Below are positions 51,901 through 62,428 of a stretch of 64,000 nt of DNA, one piece after another. The position numbers were made by a program, and so were the translations under genes. Numbering within the stretch: the first letter of the stretch is position 1; the number at the start of each line of letters is the position of its first letter. The notes below the pieces were generated by a model, which did no database searches, was not told the origin of the DNA, and was given only the letters and a program-made list of their open reading frames with translations. Source of the stretch: Plumapathes pennacea (taxonomy: Eukaryota; Cnidaria; Anthozoa; Antipatharia; Myriopathidae); the NCBI GenBank assembly GCA_964036295.1, contig OZ038469.1:4542067-4606066 (forward strand), read 5' to 3'.

Positions 51901-54900
51901 GGGACTATGCCGACGGGTTTTGCATAGTTTCTGTAAACTTTTAGCGAGCGCGTCCTCAGAATTTAGAGCAAATTAGGGCAAATCACGCACTAATTAAAAC
52001 ATCACACCTTTCGAGAAAAGGAGCAAACTTGAACTGCTATATCTTGCCAACGGATCAAGATAGATAAAGCAAATGTATTGCAAAAACTCTTGTTATAGTC
52101 CAAAGAAAGTTTCCTGACAGTTTCAAGAGTTTTCAATTTTTGGCCAAAATCGGCAAAAAACCCTGTGCTTAATAGCCTTAGTATTTTGTCAAAATTCCAA
52201 CATTTTTTGACCATCTCTGAATCGCATGAAATTTTCAGGAATCGTTCCTGGGACTATGCCGACGGGTTTTGCATAGTTTTTGTAAACTTTTAGCGGGCGC
52301 GTCGTCAGAAATTAGAGCAAATTAGGGCAAATCACGCACTAATTAAAACATCACACCTTTCGAGATAAGGAGCAAACTTTAACTGCTATATCTCGCCAAC
52401 GGATCAAGATAGATAAAGCAAATGTATTGCAAAAACTCTTCTTATAGTCCAAAGAAAGTTTCCTGAAAGTTTCAAGAGTTTTCAATTTTTGGCCAAAATC
52501 GGCAAAAAACCCTGTGCTATAGCCTTAGTATTTTGTCAAAATTCCAACATTTTTTGACCATCTCAGAATCGCATGAAATTTTCAGGAATCGTTCCTGGGA
52601 CTATGGCGACGGGTTTTGCATAGTTTTTGTAAACTTTTAGCGAGCACGTCGCCAGAAATTAGAGCAAATTAGGGCAAATCACGCACTAATTAAAACATCA
52701 CACCTTTCGAGAAAAGGAGTAAACTTGAACTGCTATATCTCGCCAACGGATCAAGATAGATAAAGCAAATGTATTGCAAAAACTCTTCTTATAGTCCAAA
52801 GAAAGTTTCCTGACAGTTTCAAGAGTTTTTAATTTTTGGCCAAAATCGGAAAAGAAAACCCTGTGCTATAGCCTTAGTATTTTGTCAAAATTCCAACATT
52901 TTTTGACCATCTCAGAATCGCATGAAATTTTCAGGAATCGTTCCTGGGACTATGCCGACGGGTTTTGCATAGTATTTGTAAACTTTTAGCGGGCGCGTCG
53001 TCAGAAATTAGAGCAAATTAGGGCAAATCACGCACTAATTAAAACATCACACCTTTCGAGAAAAGGAGCAAACTTTAACTGCTATATCTTGCCAACGGAT
53101 CAAGATAGATAAAGCAAATGTATTGCAAAAACTCTTCTTATAGTCCAAAGAAAGTTTCCTGACAGTTTCAAGAGTTTTCAATTTTTGGCCAAAATCGGCA
53201 AAAAACCCTGTGCTATAGCCTTAGTATTTTGTCAAAATTCCAACATTTTTTGACCATCTCAGAATCGCATGAAACTTTCAGCAATCGTTCCTGGGACTAC
53301 GGCGACGGGTTTTGCATAGTTTTTGTAAACTTTTAGCGAGCACGTCGTGAGAAATTAGAGCAAATTAGGGCAAATCACGCACTAATTAAAACATCACACC
53401 TTTCGAGAAAAGGAGTAAAATTAACTGCTATATCTCGCCAACGGATCAAGATAGATAAAGCAAATGTATTGCAAAAACTCTTCTTATAGTCCAAAAAAAG
53501 TTTCTTGAAAGTTTCAAGAGTTTTCAATTTTTGGCCAAAATCGGCAAAAAACCCTGTGCTATAGCCTTAGTAATTTGTCTAAATTCCAACATTTTTTGAC
53601 CATTTCAGAATCGCATGAAATTTTCAGGAATCGTTCCTGGGACTACGGCGACGGGTTTTGCATAGTTTTTGTAAACTTTTAGCCCGCGCGTCGTCAGAAA
53701 TTAGAGCAAATTAGGGCAAATCACGCACTAATTAAAACATCACACCTTTCGAGAAAAGGAGTAAACTTGAACTGCTATATCTCGCCAACGGATCAAGATA
53801 GATAAAGCAAATGTATTGCAAAAACTCTTCTTATAGTCCAAAGAAAGTTTCCTGAAAGTTTCAAGAGTTTTCAATTTTTGGCCAAAATCGGCAAAAAACC
53901 CTGTGCTATATCCTTAGTATTTTGTCAAAATTCCAACATTTTTGACCATCTCAGAATCGCATGAAACTTTCAGGAATCGTCCCTGGGACTATGCCGACGG
54001 GTTTTGCATAGTTTCTGTAAACTTTTAGCGAGCGCGTCCTCAGAAATTAGAGCAAATTAGGGCAAATCACGCACTAATTAAAACATCACACCTTTCGAGA
54101 TAAGGAGCAAAGTTTAACTGGTATATCTCGCGAACGGATCAAGATAGATAAAGCAAATGTATTGCAAAAACTTCTCGTATAGTCCAAAGAAAGTTTCCTG
54201 AAAGTTTCAAGAGTTTTCAATTTTTTGCCAAAATCGGCAAAAAACCCTGTGCTATAGCCTTAGTATTTTGTCAAAATTCCAACATTTTTTGACCATCTCA
54301 GAATCGCATCAAATTTTCAGGAATCGTTCCTGGGACTATGCCGACGGGTTTTGCATAGTTTCTGTAAACTTTTAGCGAGCGCGTCGTCAAAAATTAGAGC
54401 AAATTAGGGCAAATCACGCATGCAGTAATTAAAACATCACACCTTTCGAGAAAAGGAGCAAACTTGAACTGCTATATCTCGCCAACGGATCAAGATAGAT
54501 AAAGCAAATGTATTGCAAAAACTCTTCTTATAGTCCAAAGAAAGTTTCCTGAAAGTTTCAAGAGTTTTCAATTTTTGGCCAAAATCGGCAAAAAACCCTG
54601 TGCTATAGCCTTAGTATTTTGTCAAAATTCCAACATTTTTTAACCATCTCAGAATCGCATGAAATTTTCAGGAATCGTCCCTGGGACTATGCCGACGGGT
54701 TTTGCATAGTTTTTGTAAACTTTTAGCGGGCGCGTCGTCAGAAATTAGAGTAAATTAGGGCAAATCAAGCACTAATTAAAACATCACGCTTTTCGAGAAA
54801 AGGAGCAAACTTGAACTGCTATATCTCGCCAACGGATCAAGATAGATAAAGCAAATGTATTGCAAAAACTCTTCTTATAGTCCAAAGAATGTTTCCTGAA

Positions 54901-55229
54901 AGTTTCAAGAGTTTTCAATTTTTGGCCAAAATCTGCAAAAAACTTGTGCTATAGCCTTAGTATTTTGTCAAAATTCGAACATTTTTTGACCATCTCAGAA
55001 TCGCATGAAATTTTCACTAATCGTTCCTGGGACTATGCCGACGGGTTTTGCATAGTTTTTGTAAACTTTTAGCAAGCGCGTCGTCAGAAATTAGAGCAAA
55101 TTAGAGCTAATCATGCACTAATTAAAACATCACACCATTCGAGCAAAGGAACCTTATTTAAGCTGCTATATCTCGCCAACGGATGAAGATTGATAAAGCA
55201 AATGTATTGCAAAAAGTCTTGTTTCCTTT
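33960..55229. repeat. Satellite array: about 60 monomers of 347 bp
   Basis: One monomer is repeated head to tail for about 21 kb. The marker CCCTGTGCTATAGCC recurs at 34454, 34801, 35148, 35495, 35842, 36188, 36535, 36881, 37228 and on to about 54951, always 346-348 bases apart. Each monomer is AT-rich with a CG-containing block (GCGAGCGCGTCGTCAG), a 12-bp palindrome TTTTGGCCAAAA and a short stem around CCTTTCGAGAAAAGG. Single-base variants mark sub-families, and deletions or insertions are rare. The first unit (33960-34160) and the last (about 55100-55229) are the most diverged. No coding frame is conserved and no transposase or integrase is seen. Higher-order blocks are described in the findings. 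The role is unknown; centromeric or heterochromatic use is only a possibility. Confidence 0.97.
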
Positions 55230-55436
55230 TCTGGTACATACTAATTGCGTGCATTGCTCGAATTTATAGCGGAAAACCTCTTAATAAAACTACAAACTAG
55301 AACGTCAGACTGACTAGTGCCTATTATTTATGTGGTTTATTAATCATCGCACGCGAAGTGAAATTCTGCCTTCAAAAACTAAGAATTGAGTCTTGACTTA
55401 ACTTTCGTTGCTCAGCGTTCGTCGCCACTACAATAT
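55230..55436. other. Unique sequence between satellite and foldback
   Basis: No gene or repeat recognised; the right boundary of the array lies at about 55229. Confidence 0.5.
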
Positions 55437-55781
55437 ACATAGAGGATATTACACGGCGGCGCGAAGATATGAATTTTATTTTCGAGTGGTAAAAACAATA
55501 TTTTACGAACGAGCGCTTCGCGAGCGAGTAAAACATTGTTTTTACCACGAGAAAATAAAATCCATATCTTCAAGCCGTCGTGTAATTTTCTTTTTATTAT
55601 ATTAGACACGAGTGTTTTACTAGAAATTGCACAAACAACCGTGCAAAAGCGGGAAATGATGCCAACGATATCCTCACTAGTCAAGATATGGAAAATACGC
55701 CACTCGGGTCCCGGATGTAGTTTCGGATGGATTTTACGCACGGTCTATTTTCCAGTAAAACACTCGTGTCTATATAATAAA
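55437..55781. repeat. Compound foldback element, copy 2
   Basis: Same architecture and order as 18061-18404, differing at scattered positions only. The internal palindrome is broken here (ACTAGTCAAG in place of ACTAGTGAGG). Confidence 0.88.
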
Positions 55782-56062
55782 ATGTACCCTGTCCAAATCG
55801 GGGTAAAATAGCCCCGCTTTTTTCTTGTGCACAACTGATGTTTTAAAAATGTATGGATTTAAATAAAAGTTGAGTATCGATTCCTTGCATTGAATTTCTT
55901 GGCTAAGTCTTGCTGTATAAATCAAAGTCTTGGCTAAGTATTTCTTGGCTACGTTTTTCACAGAACTAAAACATCTGCACTTTAATCTGCAGTTTTGTAC
56001 AGCAACCGCTGACCCAAAAATGAAGTGACCGCACGGTTGTCGTACGGTGTGCAGTCGACCAC
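55782..56062. other. 3' flank of the MACPF gene
   Basis: Downstream of the minus-strand stop at 56063. CTTGGCTAAG-like text repeats near 55900-55955. No clear polyadenylation signal was found by eye. Confidence 0.4.
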
Positions 56063-59000
56063 TCAGTGGATTATTTCGGTTGTCATGTTTTTCCAAAAAA
56101 CCTGAACAGTATCTGCTCCTGTACCAGCAACCAAAATTGGTTTCTGTGACGCCGAATACATAAAGCATTTATCGTCAGTGCCATAAGTGATAATATCGCA
56201 ATGTGCGATCTGCTTGCAATTGCTCTCGCATTGGTCAGTACTATACTCTGCGACCGGGTCGCTCCCGCTTAAAGTGGCACGTTCTATAAACAAAGACGGA
56301 TTATCGGCCCATTGGAGTTTTGACAAGAATATGATAATCTTGCTAGTGTATTTAGCTTCCTGCATTTCCCATAACTGCTTCGCCCCCACCAATCTGCAAA
56401 CCCACCGGTCAGCTGAACAGTTCACTTGAGGGTTTGGACATGCGCGAGTGTACTGCACAGCGATGCACTTTTCATCTTCCAGACAAACTGCCTTGCAAGT
56501 AGCTTCGTCCACGTCACGGAGCCATTTATAGCCTGTCAAATCAAAAAATCACGTGGGTATAACAACGCCGGAAGCACGTCCCTACACATCCCTATCTAAC
56601 ATTTTAATAAGCTACTTTCACAATCATGTGCAATTGTCGAAGCTGAGATATTTTGGTTCTGATTGGCTAAATAACCGTGTAATATGAGAGTATATTACAC
56701 GCTGAAGCAATACGTGATGTATTTTACTTGACTAATTATTTTATAAAAGAAATATATAACGCGTTCCCGTGTAATATAGCCTCGTCTAAACACTTGGGAA
56801 GTTGGGAGAACACTCGAGTAGCGCCGGAAACGCTACTCTCGTGTTCTCCCAACTTCCCGCGTGTTTAGACGAGGCTATATTACACGATGACGCGTTATAT
56901 ATTTCTTAAATATTTAGTATTGCGTCCTAGTATTGAGTTTCTTGGCTAAGATTTTGGCTGAGTTTTACACTGACTACACTTGAATCCTTGTTGGAATCAA
57001 AATTAAAATCAAATCCCCTGAACCAAAAGTAAGGTGCCCGCATGACCAAGAAACGTATATGCGCGGTCTCAGGTAGAAAAGACTAATAAACCCTTTGCAG
57101 CAGGCTAGTCACATGACCAAAATCCAACAAGTGGTTGAATATTCATTACCTCAGGTTTTTTGAATGTCAAAATGCTTCCAAATTCGATCTGTACATGCTG
57201 TGAGTCTGACATTTTGTAATCCTACATGTTTTTTCGCGCTCTTTCCATTTCTGACACTCAACTAAGCCTATCGTCATGTGACCAGCCGGTTCAAAGGGCC
57301 TATTAGTCCGCTAGTAGTAACACCTGAAGGAGGTAGTGGTGACACATAAGTGAATTCCACTTTGCTTCAGATTTCTCTATAATGCTAACTCTCATCTTAC
57401 TTTTTTTCTTAGGGTTTCTGTCGATCGTGATAACCGACAAACAATACTTCTTTGTTGCTACAAATTCTTCTATTCTAACTCTCACCTGCTTTAAGGCTCT
57501 TGTCGAAGATGATACCCGAGCCCTCAATTTGAGTCGCGCCTTCACAGGAAGGAATTTTGTTGTCTTGTTTCAGGAGTTCGCAGTGCATCATAACGGCTCG
57601 GCTTAGATGTTCCCTCACGTATCGGTAGTCTACGTTGGGCGTTAGAACATCTTTGAACTGCTCACTGAATAAAAAGTCGATTCCCATCAGTTTATACCGG
57701 GTCGGAAGAGGATTGGTTTGTGCTGAAGCTGCCCAAGTCATAGCGTCTCCATTACTTGGAGGGGCTGATCCCACTGTAATTGTACTTGTCTCTACATTCT
57801 GCGTAAAATTTGATGCGGCATTCCTTTGTTCTTCAGTCAAAGAAAAGCCCGCTCCAACGTTAATTAAACCAGCATAACTCGCCTGGGCTTCCAAACTTAT
57901 CGCACTATCCTTGCTGTTAGCATAGGTTTCTTGGCTCATCTTGTGTTGCTGGATAAACTTAGCTCCAAATGTGACGTCAGCAAAGAAATGAGTTCCGTAA
58001 TATTGGATGAAGTCTCCCATTGTTTGGGGCGAGTGAGTCAGGTTGTTTGCCCAAGCAAGGAAACCAGGGTCAAAAGGCGGTGGATTTGAGAAGTCAATCG
58101 TGGTGAAATAGTGATCACACTTGGCTTGGGAGATGATGAAGAAGTTTTCGCCCGCTGACATTTTAGCAGTGTTGCTTTTGTAGCTTGCGCTGGCGGAAAA
58201 CTCAAACCCCCAGCCTCCACCTTAAAAAGCAAAAAATGTGTTGCAACAATTACACGAGAGCTACAATATTCACACGTGCGGTCCCTCGGTCAAATCTCTA
58301 GGTCTAAAGTTTCGCCCAAACCAAAAAAAAAAAAAAGAAGTTGTCCGAGACAATAAAACTTTAGCAATTCGTCTTTCTCGACTTTGAACTAGAAGTTAAG
58401 TTGCAAATTAAGCACTATGCGCAATTGTGAGCTGCCAGCTATATGGCGTTTTTCCTTAGATTTAGGCTTGCGCGTGTCCTCTATATTTGGGCTTAGAAAT
58501 TCTCTTCTGACTCAGTCCAGTATGGTGAGACGGTTAAGGTCTCGATAAAGGTTCGCGCGTTCCTCAAAAATATTCTCGGAGAAAATAATCATTGTAGCGT
58601 TGCTATTTAAGATATGTACACATACAATATCTTGTTGTAAAGGTCTGGGACTAAAAAATGCAGATCTAGTAATACATTTTTCATACACGTTAAAGGTAGA
58701 GTACGATCTAGATCAGATCGATTAAAGATTTTCGCGAAGAATCAGGTCTTTCAGAAAACAAAACTTTGCGAGCGTTTTGCTCAATATTGCTCAAACTTTC
58801 GTGAGCCGTAGACAACATATTCTTTTCTAATACGTGTCCGCGATTTTTGATTTTGTGTTTCGCTCATTTTTTATTAAATAGTTTGTATAAAAAACGGATC
58901 CTGAAAGGCTCCCTCCACTTTAAATGAGAATAAAATCCTTAAAACAAAACAGATCAAAATTTGCTGACATAATATTTTAGTCAACTTCACTGACTATCAG

Positions 59001-61457
59001 AAAAACGTTGTTTCAGCATTTTCGAATAAAACCGACAGAAGTTTTGTTTCCCGTTTTTGAAACAATCAAGTTTCAAATTAACCTCTCGATAACACCAGAT
59101 CTGTAGTCTGCTGTCGAAGACCTTTACAACGATATATAATACGTTTATGTACGTTAAATTGTAGCGCTACAATGATTTTTTCCGAAAGGGTCGCGCGAAC
59201 CTTTATCGAGACCTTAAGTTTTACAGTTTGCTTCACAATCTTCGTCGGTGAGAATAATTAGAGGTTTTCGCTACTTGCTTTCCACATTGCATCACTTCTT
59301 ACTGATGCTCGTTGTTTTCGTTCTAAAATATATTCAGTCAACTAGGCGGACACCTCTCTAAGGCGGACAGCATGTAGATTTGAAGGTCCTTGCCAATTTT
59401 CACTTGTGTCTGTAACTAACCTCTTTCTAAGGCGGACAGTCCGCCTTATAACCTTTGTAAGCTTGCATAGGTTGATGACTGGCTCATGACTTTTACCTGA
59501 GGTTTGCGCTTGCGCTCCCAGGGAAGCGTCCATCTCCTCCTTGTTTCGTAGCAAATGAGACTCAAACGACACCACACAAGCTTCACTCGGCATCGCGTTT
59601 ACGCCTTTTGGAATACTGTAGCGACAGTCGGCGGTCTGTTTCGACGAAGTATAGTCTGCTTTGAATATCGGGTGGGTAAATCCAGGGTCTCGTCCTGTGG
59701 TCATTGGATAACCGTTTAAAATGTCGTAGCCGTACAGAGCGTAGTCCAGGTCTGGAAATGCTTTTTTATAGTCTGAACCTTTACAGTCTTGCCAGCCGTC
59801 GTCTAGTATTCGTAGTCCTGAAACATGGAAGGGAAAGTTTGAATCCCTGTTTGAATCCGACAAACAGTTGCACGTTTATTTGGGGTGGAAGAAAGAAGGT
59901 TTAGACTTTCCATTCAAACACAACACAAACTAGTCTCCAAGCATAAGAAAGAATAGATAAACCGTAACTGTGGAGGGAAACTCAATTCCCATATAAAAAC
60001 TACTACTATCTTTAATGCCGAGAGCTAACTTTGGACATGTGATGAAAGTGTAAACACTTATCTAAAAAATTACGCTTTCTACACTAACACGGCAGAAATT
60101 TAACCCTTGCGTGCGAAAAGCTCCATGGATTTTGTCATCTTTGATTTTGGACGTATGTAACCCATTTTGGTAAGTGAGTTCTGCTTTCTAACAATATTAA
60201 AATATACACAAATTGTCCAGCTTACCAGAATCGGAAACCAAAGGGGCAGTAGAGAACTTAGAAGTCACTGCTTGTCCGTTGTAACTGTAACAAAACAGAT
60301 GAAAAATGTTTAGGAATTTGTACCCAAAAAATTAGGACCTGACGTTCATTCTTTTTTTTTTTTTGCATTACCTGGCACATATGATCACGGCATTACATTT
60401 AGGAACTGCTTAATCTAAAGTTGTTGTAAACAATTATAACTGGTGGGTCACTTTATCTTTACTAACAAATCATCTCTTAGAATAAGCTGTGCAAAAAATA
60501 CCAAGAACAGATCGAATTGAGTATTACTACATAGATTTTTTATTATAAATACTTTCAAGAGTTGCATCAATCAATTCCAGCGAATCTTAGCTGCAACAGG
60601 AATTCTAGGGAAGCCATTAACTTTGTGTGTCCATTTGCGATTTCCAGGCTTGATTAAAACTCACCATTGTAATAGCCAGATTCCCACAAGCACTGCCAGA
60701 GCACCCACACCGACAGCGATCGACAATTGCTTCTTCTGCTCCATCTGCATACAAATAATATGACGTGTTCAGTGTCACAGCTTGTTAATCACTTCGCTAC
60801 TCCCTTCAATATTTTTGTTTTCCTTTCCCCACCGAAGGCCACGAGTTTAGTTCGCAGTTTAGTCCAGGTTCAGCTTGGGTCGTCAAATATTACTGACGTA
60901 TTTATATTACGTCTAACAGTAAACTTCGAAGTGGAAGTGTTTTGTAGCTTTTAAAAAGTAACTAACGTCTATTCTTTGGCTTGAATTAGTTGTGATATAA
61001 CTTCTATCTTCGCATAATCCAAGCATTGACCATTAAAATAAATGCCTAGGCTTAAAATGGCTGCGTATGATCAAAAGAGAGGGGGGCAATAGGGGAGGAG
61101 GATAAAAAGAGTTAGCCTTTTTCATTCGCTTGTAAAAAACAACAGAACAAGTTAGAAAACAGTTTGACAGGGATAAAAATGCAAAAAAAGAAAAAAAAAA
61201 TGCATAAGCCGACTGGAATGCCGTCGGAAAAACAGAAAGACAGAGAAATTTCGACTTGAAATTTTGAGCACTGTCCAGCGTAAAATCACAGCTTTTCCTA
61301 GGTTAATTTTAGCGGTATATGCCATGCATGTAAAGAAAATCCGAGCGGCTATCCGTAGACAAGCGAATAGTCCACATACCTTATAGTCCTTATACAGCGC
61401 GTGCCGTGCTTGCACTAAAGTCTGCACCAGTTTGTGACTCAATGCTTTGGCGTTCAA
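56063..61457 (-). CDS. MACPF (perforin-like) protein with membrane anchor and two PAN-like motifs, 6 coding exons
   Basis: Coding exons, transcript order: 61457-61380, 60744-60665, 60284-60226, 59817-59497, 58220-57486, 56532-56063. They total 1,743 nt (580 aa) with GT-AG borders and consistent phases. A 19-residue hydrophobic segment (about 33-51) is a signal anchor or signal peptide. An alternative ATG is the first codon of exon 2, which would leave a classic signal peptide. Exons 4-5 encode the MACPF domain (about 75-420) with the hallmark Y-G-T-H-F at 254-258 and a glycine-rich stretch at 180-184. Exon 6 encodes two cysteine motifs of C-x3-C-x5-C style, as in PAN/apple domains. MACPF proteins form membrane pores in immunity, development or venom; which applies here cannot be told. 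The sea anemone 60-kDa toxins share the MACPF domain but, as I recall, have an EGF-type C terminus, not PAN. No break or missing key residue was seen. Confidence 0.9.
56748..56907. repeat. Long near-perfect foldback in MACPF intron 5
   Basis: Arms of about 75 bases pair AAATATATAACGCG... through GAGAACACTCGAGTAGCG with CGCTACTCTCGTGTTCTC... to CGCGTTATATATTT. The loop is about 9 bases. Outside it, GTGTAATAT/ATATTACAC text recurs (56670-56700). Confidence 0.85.
58534..59217. mobile_element. TTAA-flanked element with about 100-bp TIRs, MACPF intron 4
   Basis: TTAA at 58534-58537 and 59214-59217 bracket GGTCTCGATAAAGGTTCGCG and its inverse CGCGAACCTTTATCGAGACC. Similarity between the arms continues inward (TCATTGTAGCG / CGCTACAATGA, then TTGTAAAGGTCT / AGACCTTTACAA) for about 100 bases. 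No coding frame. TTAA flanks fit a piggyBac-type target. Confidence 0.75.
59340..59455. repeat. GTGTCCG hairpin relic, MACPF intron 4
   Basis: AGGCGGACACCTCTCTAAGG followed by TTTCTAAGGCGGACAGTCCG; same family as 24870-25080. It lies just downstream (minus sense) of exon 4. Confidence 0.55.
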
Positions 61458-61482
61458 TCAAATAAGGGCGAACTTCGTGTTT

Positions 61483-61870
61483 GAACAAAAGTTTGATTTG
61501 CAAAACTGCACTACTACTGTAATTTACTTGATGTGTTTGTGTTAAGGAGAAGGGTATTGTCCTTGTTTACATATTATTTAAACAATTTTCCTAAAAGCCA
61601 GACGCCTTTAGTCTACAAATTTACTTAAGATTGGAGCTGCCACTGACTAAAATAGAGCGACTACAATCAACTGAAATACCGCATATACTGTACCGTCGTC
61701 CCGACACGAAAATGACAGAGAAATGATAATAAAAAGTTTGACCTTGTGAGCTTATAAGATTATGACCTTTTGTATAGACCTGCGTGGCCTTGACCGAGTT
61801 CACAAACAGTTTTAAGATTTAAAATTATTATAAATGAAATATGAGTGACGGAGTCATTGAATTCAAAGCA
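61483..61870. repeat. Segmental duplication, intact copy, upstream of the MACPF gene
   Basis: Diverged copy of 62262-62428 plus 63772-63960. Shared text includes TGTGTTTGTGTTAAGGAGAA, GTCCTTGTTTACATA and CCTTGACCGAGTTC. It lies directly upstream of MACPF exon 1. Confidence 0.7.
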
Positions 61871-62261
61871 GAGTATCAAAGCAGGGTCAGTTCATTTAAT
61901 TAAAACGGGATAGACATTCCATGTTCACCAGCTTTTTTAGTTTTCTGCGCTACTTGACACGAACCTAGAGACTCGTTGATTATTGTGAATCACATGTTTG
62001 TGAACTGTGGAACAGAAGTGATAGTAACCAGCCAGATACTCGTCCTTTGACAAATATGCGCCTAAATCCACAACAATTACGAGCGGGATAGAATAGAACA
62101 TAGTGAAATAGTTTAATTACCCCACAAGCTCCCATCAGAAAAAAAAAACTTGGTTCAAGAAAGACACTCGACAACTACGGAGACTGTAGATATACACTAT
62201 ATGCACGACCCGGGTGTTAGGGAGAGAACTGATTCAAATTACTACCAGAAAAACTTCTTGC

Positions 62262-62428
62262 TTGAACAAAACTCTATTGTTTTGCAAAATAGCACCACTT
62301 GTGTAACACTGGAATGTGTTTGTGTTAAGGAGAAAGCAATCCATGTTGTCCTTGTTTACATAAGGTGTAAACAATTTCCCTAAAAAAAGGCCTTTTTGGC
62401 GCGTCTTAGTTCACAAATTAGCAGTTAA
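62262..62428. repeat. Segmental duplication, second copy, part 1
   Basis: Matches 61483-61625 in order (GAACAAAA, GTGTTTGTGTTAAGGAGAA, GTCCTTGTTTACATA, CACAAATT). It ends exactly where the second Helitron-like element begins. Confidence 0.7.

Noticed and set aside
49222..52214. 70-residue reverse frames at 49222-49434 and 52002-52214 and the + frame at 38529-38747
   Set aside because: These are chance open stretches in satellite monomers. The two reverse frames match because their monomers were duplicated 2,780 bp apart. Most other monomers have stops there.
34160..55229. Hammerhead ribozyme (retrozyme) in each satellite monomer
   Set aside because: The reverse strand has CTGACGA, which fits the first core block, but no matching stem II followed by GAAA was found at a workable distance, and the + strand has no CTGANGA. 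A covariance-model search would settle it.
34160..55229. CENP-B box in the monomer
   Set aside because: TTCGAGAAAAGG matches the TTCG....A half but lacks the following CGGG in every unit I read.
34160..55229. CRISPR array
   Set aside because: The whole 347-bp unit repeats with no alternation of short repeats and unique spacers, and the DNA is eukaryotic.
55412..55811. Frames across the foldback at 55.4-55.8 kb
   Set aside because: The same peptides appear at 18.05-18.45 kb in the other copy of the element; they arise from the repeat, not from a gene.
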